Shown one piece after another: positions 11,030 to 23,020 of a stretch of 64,000 bases of DNA. The stretch is from Allolobophora icterica (lineage: Eukaryota; Annelida; Clitellata; Crassiclitellata; Lumbricidae), in assembly GCA_963556255.1 (NCBI GenBank), contig OY744613.1, forward strand, positions 51,320,949-51,384,948, written 5' to 3'. Each line of letters begins with the position of its first letter. Position 1 is the stretch's first letter. The position numbers and the translations under genes were made by a program. The notes below the pieces were generated by a model. That model searched no databases, was not told where the DNA came from, and saw nothing but the letters and a program-made list of their open reading frames with translations.

Positions 11030-11720
11030 TATGACTGTGAGTGCTGAGGGGGTTTCCAGAGAGTAGTCCAAAAGAGGTCCGAGTCCGGTTTCCATGGGGG
11101 TCAGATCAAGAGAGGAGGCAGAGCAGCTGTGAAGGAGGGTGTCGTTTAGGGCGAGAAGAATTGGAAGGCAGAGGATCAGGTGAGTCAGGGTAGGAGTACT
11201 TGAAAAGGTGAGACTTCAGTTTTGAGTGGAAAGCCCGGGGGTGATAGATAGAGGCACGCAAGGAGGAGGAAGGTGGAAGACGGTCTGCAATGATGATGGA
11301 GGAACCGATAGTCTGCGCAATTCAAGGGGGAGATCGTTCCAGAAGCGTGGTGCTCTGTTGGAAATGGCTGGGTTGGAGAAATTGAGATGAGCAGTGACTG
11401 AGGGTTGAGTAAGGTTTAGATAGGAGGTCGATCATGGGCCGGATGCTGCGAAGGCCACGAATGTGCATGAAGCAGGAGCGCGAGAGCTTGGAGATATGGT
11501 TGCAGAAGAAGATGTGGTCAACAGTAATACCAAGATTGCGGACCGGTAGGGGGAGTCCGATGTGAAGATTAGAGATGACGAGTTGGTCTATAGGTGTATG
11601 GAAGGGTTAGGGCTTTTCTTGATATGATCAGGAAGGCCTAGGATGATGAATTCTGTGTTGGATAGGTTCAAGCAGAGGAGATTGGATGACATCCTTTGTG
11701 AAATCAGGTTAATTACATTG
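11030..11720 (-). pseudogene. LINE reverse transcriptase C-terminus and 3' UTR fragment
   Basis: On the minus strand the frame contains KTEFIILGLPDHIKK and an NLGITVDHIFF block. The 3' UTR part matches the plus-strand copy at 61.6-62.2 kb (GACTACTCTCTGGAAACC, CTGATCTG...CTGCTCTGCC). It is nested in the hAT. Confidence 0.65.
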
Positions 11721-12879
11721 AAATATTGAATCGATGGTAGAGGGCAGAAGATATCACTTGAAATTTAAAATATTATGTGTGTTTCTTTCTCTACCCAAGT
11801 TGCATCTTTTGCCCACTATTAGAATTCGTTTAGAAAAAAATTATTTTCACTCCACCCTATTGTACAACCTTATTATTGTATCTTTGTCTCTGGTGACTAT
11901 TGTCCTTTTTATCATACCTAAAGTTGAATTAGCCTTTACTGATGCTTTAGCACATTGCCTTAGAGGTTTTGCAATCTTGTGCATAATCACTCCCAAGTCC
12001 CTTTCCTCATCACTCACTTTCAATACCGTGCCCCCCATTTCATATGAAAACTCGTTGTTTCTCTTCCCCATATGCATCACTGAGCACTTTTCCAAATTGA
12101 AGAGCATTTGCCAGTCTTGTGACCATCTGAACATTCTTCTTAGATCTTCCCGCAGTATCTCTGCTTCTTCTTCATCATCCACTGCTCTACATAGTTTTGT
12201 ATCATCCGCAAACTTAAAAATTTTAGATAAAATCTCATCGTCTATGTCATTAATAAAAAGTACGAACAGCAGTGACCCAAGCACTGATCCTTGTGGTACT
12301 CCACTTAGCACTATCGTCCAGCTAGAATATTTATTTATTGATCTTTTGTCTTCTACCTGATAACCAGTTGAATCCATGTTAGCATCTACCTCTAATCCCA
12401 TCTGCTTGTAACTTTTTGGCCAGCCTCACATGAGGTACTTTGTCAAATGCTTTGGCAAAGTCTAAGTAACTTATATCCACAGGTTTTCCTCGTCAATCCT
12501 CTCATAGACCTCATCAAACTCCAACAGAATTTGGAAACACGAGCGGCCTCTGGTAAATCCATGTTGACTGCCATTTATATTATCATGCTCATTCAAATGT
12601 TTCACTATATTATCCTTGACAATTCATTCCATGACCTTGCACACCACACTGATTAAACTGACTGGTCTGTAGTTACCTGGTTGACTTCTATTTCTCTGTT
12701 TAAACAATGGCACTATGTGCAACCTTCCCTTCCCGTGGTACCTCTCCAATCTGCATTGATTTATTGATCTGGGCTAATGCCTCTCCAATTTCCTCCCTCA
12801 CTTCGTGTAAAAAAATAGACAATACAACGCCAGAAAAAAGTCGCGGGAATCAGCTTAATAGCAGGCGCTTAGTCAAAAC

Positions 12880-15830
12880 AGAATTGATAGGCAGTGAAGT
12901 CCAGTATTGGCTACACATCACAAGATTTAATGGTCAGGCAGGCAGACATTCAGACGGATGCACCTTATGGTATTTAGAACTGGAGCGGCAAGGAACTAAG
13001 GAGTAGGTAAGGAATCACGATGAGGTTTGTGGTTGATTTTTGACAAGGATCGTAGCCAAATCTGTTCCGGTTGTTCGCTATCTTAATGTAGAGGTCAGAG
13101 ATGTAGGCCTAGTCTGACAAGAGATCTTTCAGTGCTGGGAAAGTTACCATGCACAGTTTGTAGATTAGCAGCCAAAGAACACGCAACCATTATGTGTTGT
13201 CGCGCAGCAGATCCTTGATCGGATGGTGTCCGGCAATCTGTGAGACGTGCAGCAGAGTAAAGCACCGACTCTAGCTGAGAAATCGGCAGACCCGCCAGTA
13301 GGATCTTACAGTAATCAACTCTGGAGACTATGATATTGTTGGCCAAGATGACCGCGCAGGTATTGCCGACAAGTAGATGGCGACGCCACCGGGTGTTGCA
13401 TCATCTGAACTCAGACATTGATGGACTGAGTTTGAGACGATTAGAAGCACCCAATCCGATATGTTCTCGCTATGCTGCAGCACTCTCTGCTTCAGTTCAG
13501 CGGTTTGTGATGGGTCAAAGATGAAGTAAAGTTGTTTATCATCTGCACAGCAATGGTGAAGAGGCGAAGCATTTGTTTGATCGGCTCCAATTGGCTGTAT
13601 ATAGCACACAAAATTAGAGGGACAAGCACGTCTCCTCTTTTGCCACAAGGACATATTGTGTCGCCCTTTTATGTAAGGTTAAAGCCAATTGAACGCTCAA
13701 TCCTTTATTCCAAACGAGAGAAACAGTCGCTGAATTAAGATTGAGTGTGTAGAATGCAGCATAGATATCAAGTCGTTACGGAAGCGCCAGTTGGAATTTA
13801 ATCTGTGGCATGACTAAGTCCGAGAACACTTTAGAAAGCCCAAACTCGGTGGAGTGGCCACGAATGTAGGGAGGCTGAACCCGAAGAAGGAGCGATATTC
13901 CGACAGATATTCTGTCAGCCGATGGTTTTCCATACGCCCAAGTAGGGGAGAGTTTCTCCGATTGGACCGTTGCCTCAATTGGACCACGGCCTATTTACCC
14001 CCTAGGTATATATATATAGCCTCGTTTTCAATTGTTGTATTCTTGCGCACTTGAATATTGATCGTGTTGACACAGGCAGTTTGACGGAAAACTATATAGT
14101 TTTAAAATTGCGGTTAAAAGTCTTTTTCATGTGGTTCTGATCTAATTTTAGCCGTACCTGACAACGAGGATATACATTTAAGATCAGCTTTTAAAAATTA
14201 AATGAAATTTGTTTTAGTTATAGCCAGGTTTCATGTTTGAGCAACAATAAGTGTTTTTAGGCTAAAACTGGCGTGGGTTGAACTATAGCAGTGTAAGCAA
14301 AAGTTGTCCGTGTTGCCTGGAATGGACCACAGTTAGTTTCCTGAATTGGACCGATAATTTGTTGTGGTCCATTTAAGGACACCGGCACTTGCAATGTTAT
14401 ACTGTGCTTGAGGTGCTTATTTATATAATAATAAGTTCCATTGGCTTGTATTATGTCGAACAGCATTTTCTTTCAGTTGTATATGTAGATGTCAACGAGT
14501 AAAAAAAAAAGCGGGGACTGCTTGATGATGATGTGTTCCTCTGAGCAAACTGTGTGTAATTCCTCTAAGTAGGCCCCTATTAATTATTAAGTGTTAGACT
14601 CAAATGGTTATAACTAAGTATTAATAAAAGACTTAAATAATCATTTAGTCGTAATTAAGTAGTCTATGGTTAACTATGTATAGTCTATATATAACTAGTG
14701 ATTCTGACAATGTACACCTAATTAGTTTACTGGCAGTGGATATATTAGTCATATATTAAGTTGATTTCTACTACTTTTATAGTATTTTGACAGTTAGATA
14801 CAGACGCCTTTATTGCATGTTATAGACAATTATTGTTTTAAAACGTTTAAAGTGTTTTTTTACTGCACAATGTCATTATCTTTAAAAAACGTCTTTAAAA
14901 TAACATGTCCCATTCAGGGCAACTGGTCCAATCAAGGACACCATGTGGTCCATTTAAGGAAACAGGTTGCCTTGATTGGACCTATTAGAGCTCTAGTTGT
15001 TTTAGTTTTTTTTTTATAAATGCATGAATAATATCTGTCCCTTGATTATGAACAACATACTTGACTAATCAGTCCATCATGTGGCATAATTTCCTTTTAG
15101 AAATTCGGTAGCATTCATTCACTAAATCTCGGTTTCCCTTAGGTGGTCCAATTATGGCAACTCTCCCCTACATTTGAAACGAACAGTAGATTGGAGACTG
15201 GCCTCAAAAATGCAGGTGACGATTCCTCGCCTACAGCTTTCTTGAGGAGTGGCTTGGCATTTGCGTGCTTCGATTTGGAAGGAAAACGGCCTCTGGCCAA
15301 TGAATGACTGAGCTTTCTATCTACGAAATCCGCCATCAGCGGGCCCGCTTCTTCTGGGGTTGGGCAATTAGTAAGATTTTCCTACTTGCGTCAGCTGTAT
15401 GATGTCAGATTGTTATTGTAATCTGAGATTCATAAGGATATCAGCGATTTTCGTTTCCATGGCACAACGATAGCTAGCACTAAAGACCCAGCCATACGTG
15501 GTTCACCGACTACCACACACAACTCTGTCTGATATCCTCCAAGGTGATTTTCGACCTCTAATAATCATATGTCTTCAAAAACGACAGTTTTCTAACTGGC
15601 TGTGAACTTGGATTGATCAATCTCTGCACTAGCAGTGGCGACCTGGGAGAGTCGGGTCAGACGAAAAATCGTCGCCTGACATCCGGGCATTCATTGTCGA
15701 ACCAAGGCTGACGAGAACGCTGCTTACCGAGTCCAAGGTATCTGCAAGATCGTCTCCAGAGGTGTTAGAATAAATCCCCAAAGAACACATAACAAATGCT
15801 TTTGGAAACATTTTTATCAGGTGCAGTTTT
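12880..15830 (-). pseudogene. L2-type LINE relic, split by a TA-flanked MITE
   Basis: Minus strand, from right to left: KLSHSLARGRFPSKSKHA, PLLKK and LRPVSNLLFVSNV (15.34-15.18 kb), MITE, then ENHRLTEYLSEYRSFF (13.93 kb), LDIYAAFYTLN (13.77 kb), a degraded product-like VLYTANW segment (13.6 kb) and ADDKQLYFIFDPSQTAELK (13.55-13.49 kb), then RVDYCKILLAGLP (13.31 kb). The order is that of an L2-like reverse transcriptase. Many stops and frameshifts are present. It lies in the FReD gene 1 intron. Confidence 0.78.
13945..15168. mobile_element. TA-flanked DNA element with GGTCCAATT repeats
   Basis: Ends GGGGAGAGTT and AACTCTCCCC, each bordered by TA (13943-13944 and 15169-15170), as in Tc1/mariner/pogo-type insertion. 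Many GGTCCAATT or AATTGGACC copies occur near both ends and at 14.3 and 14.9 kb. It interrupts the LINE frame, which resumes on the far side. No transposase was recognised in this 1.2-kb copy. Confidence 0.75.
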
Positions 15831-15939
15831 GCTATTGGGAAGCATCACAAATAAGACGCATTGCTTTTTAACATCCATAGTTGAGGTTCCTTTTGAAATA
15901 TTTTCTTTCTCTATCAATGGTTAGCCTATGTAAATTGAC

Positions 15940-17280
15940 TTGGTTTTGTCTGTATCAGTTCACATGAGACCAACTGCGTTTAGACAAATTCAAGATTTAT
16001 GCAATGCCCAAAAAAGCCACATGCACAGTCAAAACAAAATCGATGGGCAGTGCAGTTCTGAATTGGTTACAGGTCACAAGATCCAATGGTCAGGCAGGCA
16101 GACAATCAGACGGATACATTTCATGGCGTTTAGTCAAATGGAAGCAGTTGGACATATGGTGCTTAGAATGTGAGCCCCGACAGAACTGAAGTGAAATAAT
16201 CACGATAGAATTTGTGGAAGAGGATTGTTTTGAAATTGTTTGTTCAATAGAAGATTTGAGCAGAGATTTCGAAAGGTGCAGTTTTGCTAAGATTCTAGGA
16301 TTTATAACAGACCTGTCGTAATTATTGAGGTAGCCTTTCCCAGCGTGCAGAACAGATATGGCTATGGAGCGATTTCCAAGTTCTAGCGATGATAGGAAAA
16401 ACAATAATTCTAATGAGACTATTTACACAGCGCCGTAGGGCCCAACGCAGCCGAAGCCGAAGAAAACAGAGCTGAATATGTGTTCCAAAAAATCAATAAT
16501 CGTCACACGATACTTTGAAAAGATAGTTCTTTGGCTGTGATTTGAATGTCTCCAGATATGGCGTATTCTTCAAATTCAGGAAGACGTTCCAGCTCTCGTG
16601 AAGAATGGCTTTACCATTGCGTCTTTGCATTTGGGCGGGAAATGAACGATGGTGAAGAAATTGTTGAACAGCAGAGCTAGGAAACGCGCCAGCGAGACAG
16701 TTCCTCTGTCATCAGCCACGCTGAAAGTATGTTTCGCTGATGAAGAAACAATGGTTTTAGGCAGCTGCCATGGTAATCGGTCAGAAATCACAAATGCCTG
16801 GAGTAGGGCAATATTATAGAATCGCATCACGTGTCAGCTGTCGATGTTCGGATGTGAGCGATTTTCGTTTCCAGGTATTCATGATAGGTAGCAGTAGAGA
16901 AATACCTTTGCCTTTGCTCTTGTCAAGTGCCTGATTCACCGGCTGGCATTTGCAGAAACTTTGGACTCCGTAATCAGCGGCCATCCCTTATAACTGATAA
17001 GTATGCTCCCGTTTCAGAGTTAAATGGGCTAGAGCGTACTCATCATCCTTGGTTTCTCAACGAATGCCGAGAAGCTAAGCGGACGGCTCTCAGACCGACA
17101 CTGCTAATGTAGAAGATGAGAAATAAAGGCGCACACAGCTACGATTAGGTGGGAAACAAAATATACGATTGACAGCTGGCACAGTTCGGCACATGAACGA
17201 GGTGACGGATGGGTAGATAGATGGGGTTAAGGGAGTGATCGCATTTTAAATAATAGTGTTATCCAAGTGGGAAGTATTTT
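15940..17280 (-). repeat. second L2-type LINE relic
   Basis: The minus-strand frame at 16.83-16.58 kb reads SLARFLALLFNNFFTIVHFPPKCKDAMVKPFF, the finger region of a LINE reverse transcriptase. Flanking 3'-type sequence (GGTCAGGCAGGCAGAC; GCGATTTTCGTTTCC) is shared with 12.9, 15.4 and 34.0-34.4 kb, so it is a repeated family. Confidence 0.55.
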
Positions 17281-17358
17281 ATATATATATGTATTTCATT
17301 TCAAAGTTATGCACAAATGGAAATTGGTTTTCGCCGATTACACCATCCAATAGTGCAG

Positions 17359-17757
17359 ACAAGGTTTCGCACTTATTTCTTGCATGTACAACTCTTCACG
17401 AGCGATAAATGGTTCTACGCCAATTATGCCACCTTTTCTCTTGAATCAGAAAACAACAAATACGCCATTCGCCTCTCAGGATTCAGTGGAAATGCCGGCG
17501 ATACGCTGACAAACACTTCCGTGCAGTCCGATTTTTACCATGGTGGAATGAACTTCTCAACCTGGGATAGCGACAACGACAGAAGCCCTACAGGAAACTG
17601 CTCAAAGGATTGGCAAGCAGGATGGTGGTTGAACAGCTGTTGGCGTTCCTGTCTTACCTGCCCGTATGGTGGGAGTAACTTCAAATGGGTTTACTCGGAT
17701 GGCTGGCAGACGAGTGGTCTACTTCGATCAGTTAGGATGATGATCAAAAGCATATGA
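17359..17757 (+). CDS. fibrinogen-related domain terminal exon, gene 1
   Basis: Encodes the C-terminal half of a FReD: KWFYANYATFSLESENNKY, FSGNAGDT, HGGMNFSTWDSDNDRSPTGNC (the Dx-D calcium site), AGWWLNSCWRSCLTCPYGG and SDGWQTSGLLRSVRMMIKS, then TGA. The usual C-terminal H-x-x-N-L-N-G motif is replaced by a CWRSCLTCPY cluster. The paralogue has TTGCAG directly before GTACAAC; here that position reads TTGCAT, so the normal acceptor (before 17386) is lost. An in-frame AG at 17357-17358 could serve instead and adds nine residues. Reading frame is open throughout. Product would be secreted if the gene works. Confidence 0.82.
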   Translation, partial: TRFRTYFLHVQLFTSDKWFYANYATFSLESENNKYAIRLSGFSGNAGDTLTNTSVQSDFYHGGMNFSTWDSDNDRSPTGNCSKDWQAGWWLNSCWRSCLTCPYGGSNFKWVYSDGWQTSGLLRSVRMMIKSI

Positions 17758-19380
17758 ACAAAAACTGAAGAGCCAGAGACTCTGTGTAATGTGTTTTCTT
17801 GATTTGTAGAGGATTCTCTTGTTAACCCAAATACGCACATATGTTTTGTTATACCGATACACATTCAGCATATATTATATAATGCTTCATACAACATTGC
17901 GCTTTGCTTAAAATAATTTCGTGTTCTAGAGGAAGTTTTATCTGCAGTTTCTTCTTCGTTCTGATTTTTGGTGATGGATAAATCAGACAGGTTCGAATAA
18001 TTTGTCATTCGCATTTTATTTTAAAGATGTATGAAGAAAAAATGCTACTAATATAAGTTTTCAAGTGTCACCAAAGCTATTTGATGTTGCTGATAACATC
18101 CTTCATAAATCTTACATAATAGGCTGCACACAATCTGTCCATTGGACTGGTCACCTGCGGTGATTGGCCAGCAACGCACCGAAGATGGATCAGATAATGA
18201 CACAACACGAAACGATCGCAGTACATGTATGATAAACCTCCTGCCGTTGTTTGTAAGCTACTGTAGAGATTGAGCGCAAGGTATCAAATTATATCCTCTG
18301 TGTTATTATCATTTTCATTATTTCAGCGCAATCATTAAACGCCACTACTAAATGACCAAGCGTCAATCGATGGCTCTGATCAATTGTGATTGAAGGATTT
18401 GGTCAGGTTCCTACAGATTAACTATTTCAGAGGACGCTCAAACCCGTACTCTCTCCGTTCCAAGGCGAGCACTCAACCAATCGGCTTCCGTTGTCTGTAT
18501 TGTCGAAGGCATTACTCAACTAAGTAAGGTGACAGTCGTTTTCTAACGATTTGAATACAGATGACAAGGCGAGCACTCAACCGTGGTCTGTATTGTCGAA
18601 GGCATTCCTCTACTAAGTAAAGTGACATTCGATTTCAAAAGGCTTGTATAGAGATGACAATGGTATAGTGACTTGGTTTTGGCATCTCATAGGTTAATGT
18701 CTTGTGCATTAGAAATTGGCGCCACAGAAGTTACTGATTAATACCTGATCGATGACGAACGGTTACCCATCATTTATCTGTTAAGGAATGTGTGGAAGTG
18801 GCGCTATACAAATTTCTTGTAGGGCTACAGTTTGGGTTATAGGCCTACCTCGAACCAGAGGTGACAGCAGTAGGCACAAAATATGGATACGTAAATGCGC
18901 CCATCTCTCGCAGAAAATGCATGTCGAGGCCCATCTGCCTGAGCTCGAGGCGCAACCGCTTCGGTTGTTCTTCGAGACCAAATATTTGCAATCCGTGTTT
19001 GCCGTAAAAGCCCGCGCTAAAGACAATCACCTCTGTTTGCCCGTTTTTGTTTGAAAGGCAACTCGCAGAATTGGTTTGAAAGCCTCCAATCAAATTTGAA
19101 AACAAAGGGATCATAGATGATCCCGGAATCATGGCCACCACGCATCGCCTATGATTTTGCTCAGTGTTGTATTTGATGTCACATTGTAACTCGGGATTCG
19201 CATTCGGACTCGCATTCGAAGCACAAAGGATGAGTTTGTAATGTTCCATTCAATGGACAGCATTCAAATCGCCTTTAATCAATGTTCGGGAAGAATTATC
19301 TTCCCACAAAAGCACAAATAGAATTCATACTGTATCTGTTGCCAATGCCACCTTTCTGTCTTCCTATATAACGTCAAACT
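17758..19380. other. intergenic region with a ~100-bp tandem duplication
   Basis: Mostly unique AT-rich sequence. 18462-18565 and 18566-18664 are two diverged copies of one unit (AAGGCGAGCACTCAACC ... TCGAAGGCATT ... GTGACA). A 134-codon minus-strand ORF at 18845-19249 has no recognised domain. Confidence 0.55.
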
Positions 19381-19389
19381 GGTTTCAGC

Positions 19390-22300
19390 ATGTCACTGCT
19401 TGGTTACTATGTCCATTCTTAAATGCAATTATGTCTCAAAACTCATGTTCATATTGTAAAAAACTGGTTAAAACTGCACAAAAAACAATCCAATGCACTT
19501 TGTGTGGCTCATGGTGCCATCTGACTTGCACAGGTCTTGATTATGCTGCACCAGGGTTAAACTGGTGCTGTCAGTCATGCACATTATCTATTTTTCCATT
19601 TCACTGTATTGAGGATGAACAGGACTTTATATGTACAGCCTCTTCATCTGTGTGCACTTCTGTGGTTATATCTGAGAATGTGAAACAGTTGTTATTTAAT
19701 CCCACAGAACACTATGAGGAAGGACGTGCATTGTTGAATGATCCTAATGTTGATGCAGACTTTAATTTCTATAATAATGCTTGGCACCATTCAAGTCGGT
19801 ATCTAGATATGGAACAGGTTGCATCATCTGTTTCACAGCTGTATCATAAGGATAACTTTTCTTTAATTCACGTGAACTGCAGGAGCTTGTTTTATAAATT
19901 GTCTGATATTCAATTGCTAGTTGAACAAACAAATGCAACTGTTGTAGCTGTTTCGGAAACATGGTTGAACTCTGATCTTGTGCCTGGTGTGGTGGTTCCA
20001 GGTTACAGCTTTGTATCCAGATGCAGAGAGGGTTTTAGGGGTGGGGGTGTTGGATTTTTTATAAAAGAAAATATCTCCTACGAGGAAATGGAGGCAGATT
20101 GGACACGGGCGGGGCACAACACTTTTGAATCCATGTTCATAAAGTTGCACCAGGACAAAAGAAAAGACGTCATAGCTGGTGTTGTGTATCGCCCATCTGG
20201 ACACTCTGTGGATGACTTTAACACTGACATTGATTGCATGCTTTCAAAGTTAAATGGTTTTAGTAGTAATGTAATACTAACTGGAGATTTCAACATTGAT
20301 CTTCTTAAAATTGATGCACATTCGTCCACCCGCGCATTTTTTGATATCATGACTTCATACCAGTTAATGCCTGCAATACTTCGGCCAACCAGAATTACAC
20401 CATTCTCAGCCAGTCTCATTGATAATATTTTTGTAAATTTTCTTTCTAGCAGGCAAGAATCATTCATTTTGGTGAATGACTTATCAGATCATTTGCCAGT
20501 TATGTTCTGTGCTGATCTCCATCCCCTGAAGCACGCCAACCCTCTCACTACCAGCAGGAGGCTTGTGAATAATATGGCCATAGCACAATTTCAAGCATCA
20601 CTGACCAATGCAGATTGGACAGATGTAACAAAGGCCTGTAAAAGCAATGACCCTTCTGGGGCCTACTCACGGTTTATTGAAAGGTACACTCACTTGTACG
20701 ATAAGGCATTTCCACTGCAGCATACACAAGTAATTAATGGAAAAAATTGCTCCAGATTTAAGCAACCATGGATGACAAGTGCCCTCCTTAAGTCATGTAA
20801 TAAGAAATCTCGGCTATACTCTAAATACCTAAAAAATCCAACTGCAGCAAATAAACTGACCTTTACAACTTATCGAAATAAATTCAAAACGCTCAGACTT
20901 TTAGCAGAAAAGATGTACTATGCGGAAAATTTTCAAAATTGTGAAAATAACCTTCAAAAAACTTGGAAGATAGTTCGAAGTATCTTAAATAATGGAGACC
21001 ATTCATTGGATTCGAAGCTGTTTATAATAGACGATGTTGAAACTACTGATCGGTCAAAAATAGCCAATAAATTCAATGACTATTTTATAAATGTTGGTCC
21101 AACACTGGCTTCGGCGATTACAGAAAACAAAATTTCGTTTAATAAATTCTTAAGTAACTCCTGCTCATCCTCATTTGCAATTACTATGACCTCCCCGCAG
21201 GAAATTGTTGAAATCTCCAAGCAACTTCGATCATCATACAGTAGTGGAATAGATAATATTAAACCACATATAGCAAAGGACACTATCCAGGCTATAGCCC
21301 CTCTGTTATCTGAAATTATAAATAGTTCCTTTAGCAATGGAGTTGTTCCGATTGATATAAAAACTGCCAAGGTCATTCCTCTGTTCAAATCTGGTACTAA
21401 AAATAAAATTAATAACTATAGACCTATTTCAGTCCTTCCCTACTTCTCCAAATATTTTGAAAAACTAATGCATAATAGGCTAATGGATTACTTTACTAAA
21501 TTGAACTTGCTATCAGTGAACCAGTACGGATTCCAAAAGGGACATTCCACTTTCATGGCCCTTCTGGATATGCAAGGAAAAATCTCAGAAGCTATTGACC
21601 GGAATGAATTCTCACTAGGAATCTTTTTTGATCTGTCAAAAGCATTTGACACTGTGAATCATCAGATTTTGCTCAAAAAGTTAGAACACTATGGCATTAG
21701 GGGTATAGTACTACAGTGGTTTTCCAATTACTTAAGTTTCAGGTCGCAGTTTGTTTGTTATGATGGATGTAGTTCTGACATAAAGTTGTGGTGTACCCTA
21801 TGGTTCTATATTAGGATCTCAACTGTTCTTAATATATGTATATGATTTATCACAGACCTCTGATCAGTTTCACTTTGTTTTGTTTGCTGATGATACAAAT
21901 GCATTCATGTCTGACAAATCAATTACCTCTCTCATTGAGCGAGCAAATCGTGAACTGAAAATAATAGCATCATGGTTTATAGCAAACAAGCTTTCTTTGA
22001 ACTTAAGTAAAACCAGCTACATCTTGTTTCGTTCTCATCGTAAATTTGTTTCAATGTCGAATCTAAAACTTGAGGTTGATGGCAAGGAAATTGTGCAGAC
22101 AACATCATCCAAGTTCCTTGGTGTATACATAGACCAGCATTTAACCTGGTGTGAGCATATTGCACACATATCTAGGAAAATTGCAAAAAATATGAGCATA
22201 CTGTCACGTATCCGTCACTGTTTACCTAAGTACACCGTACAAGGATTGTATTATTCTCTAATATTCCCCTATTTGTCATACTGTAGCATATCTTGGGGAT

Positions 22301-23020
22301 GTAATTATGCTTCTCGTCTTAAGTCATTGAAAACTCTTCAGAAACGCGCACTGCGCATTGTTCATATGCTACCATGGTTTGCCAGCACTAAGCCTGTATT
22401 CCATGCATACAATATATTACGCCAAGAGAACATTACTAGGTATCAATTGGTCTATTCATGTATTGTTATCACTATAAACTGCTACCATTAAGTTTTGATA
22501 ACTACTTCTGTCAAGGTATATCAGTACACAGCTACAGTACAAGATTTTCACAGAAGTATCGAAGTCATGCAGCTCGTACAAAGGTCATGCAGTTTTCAAT
22601 AAAATGCTCTGGCCCAATGCTTTGGAACACTCTCTCACAAGACCTGATTCAAGCTCCTGTCCTTGGTTTATTTAAAGTACAGTTGAAACGCTACCTACTG
22701 TCCTCACAGATTTAATTGTTTGTATGGTTTGTTACTGTTTTTTACCTTGCACTGCACTATTTAGATTTTTCGCATATGACTAGAAATGTTGTTTGAAATA
22801 ATCATGAAGTTGTGTGTTGAACAGGCCGCCTGTAAAAAATGTTTATGTGAGAGGATAATCCAGGCTGTAGCGGGACGTTTGACCCTTTTGGATTACCCTT
22901 TTGACGCCAGCACTTGTAATGCTATAGGCGAAACTGTCATAATTTGAAACTGTCATAATTTGTCTGTTGTTTGGTGCTTCAATAAAAATTCAATCAATAA
23001 AAAAATTCAATCAATCATTT
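19390..23020 (+). mobile_element. nearly full-length CR1-like LINE
   Basis: Coding region at 19431-22715, 3' UTR to about 23020, and a tail made of short AATAAAAATTCAATC repeats instead of a plain poly(A), as in CR1/L2-group elements. It is the best-preserved transposon in the window and interrupted only by two frameshifts. Confidence 0.85.
19431..22715 (+). pseudogene. LINE polyprotein: PHD finger, endonuclease, reverse transcriptase
   Basis: Residues 6-50 have the C-x2-C...C-x2-C-x4-H-x2-C...C-x2-C pattern of a PHD/zinc finger. Residues ~145-380 are an AP-type endonuclease (IHVNCRSL, VAVSETWLNSD, GDFNIDLL, LIDNIFV, SDHLPVMF). From ~residue 640 comes a reverse transcriptase (KVIPLFKSG, NYRPISVLPYFSK, YGFQKGHST, DLSKAFDTVNH, then after a frameshift near 21790 GVPYGSILGSQLF and LFADDTN). 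Near 22.47 kb a second frameshift separates the last ~80 residues (SGPMLWNTLSQDL, KRYLL). The nicking and target-primed reverse transcription functions are known for the family. The Gln expected in GVPQG is Tyr here. With two frameshifts this copy is inactive, but most of the frame is intact, so it is fairly young. Confidence 0.9.

Larger units (their letters stand above)
10186..11859. mobile_element. hAT-type element carrying two LINE ends
   Basis: Inverted ends TAGGGTGGAGTGAAAAT at both sides, with 8-bp duplications TTGAACAA (10178-10185) and TTGTACAA (11860-11867) that differ at one base. It interrupts the CR1-like reverse transcriptase frame exactly at the duplication. It has no transposase. 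The interior is mostly two LINE 3' pieces in opposite orientation. Confidence 0.85.
9900..12800 (-). pseudogene. CR1-like LINE reverse transcriptase relic, split by a hAT element
   Basis: On the minus strand, from high to low coordinates: HGFTRGRSC-like and AKAFDK-like blocks in several frames (12.6-12.4 kb), SGVPQGSVLGSLLFVLFIND and FADDTKL (12.3-12.2 kb), the thumb region to IIRLYN (11.87 kb), then after the hAT insert SLVRPQLEYCIQAWNPYMK and LEKVQRRAT (10.16-10.06 kb). These are reverse transcriptase palm and thumb motifs of CR1/L2-group non-LTR retrotransposons. Frameshifts and stops are frequent. It lies in the FReD gene 1 intron. Confidence 0.85.

Noticed and set aside
11734..12360. 208-codon plus-strand ORF
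   Set aside because: It is the antisense shadow of the CR1-like reverse transcriptase on the minus strand.
18845..19249. 134-codon minus-strand ORF
   Set aside because: Composition is protein-like, but there are no recognised motifs, no splice context and no homologous copy in the window.
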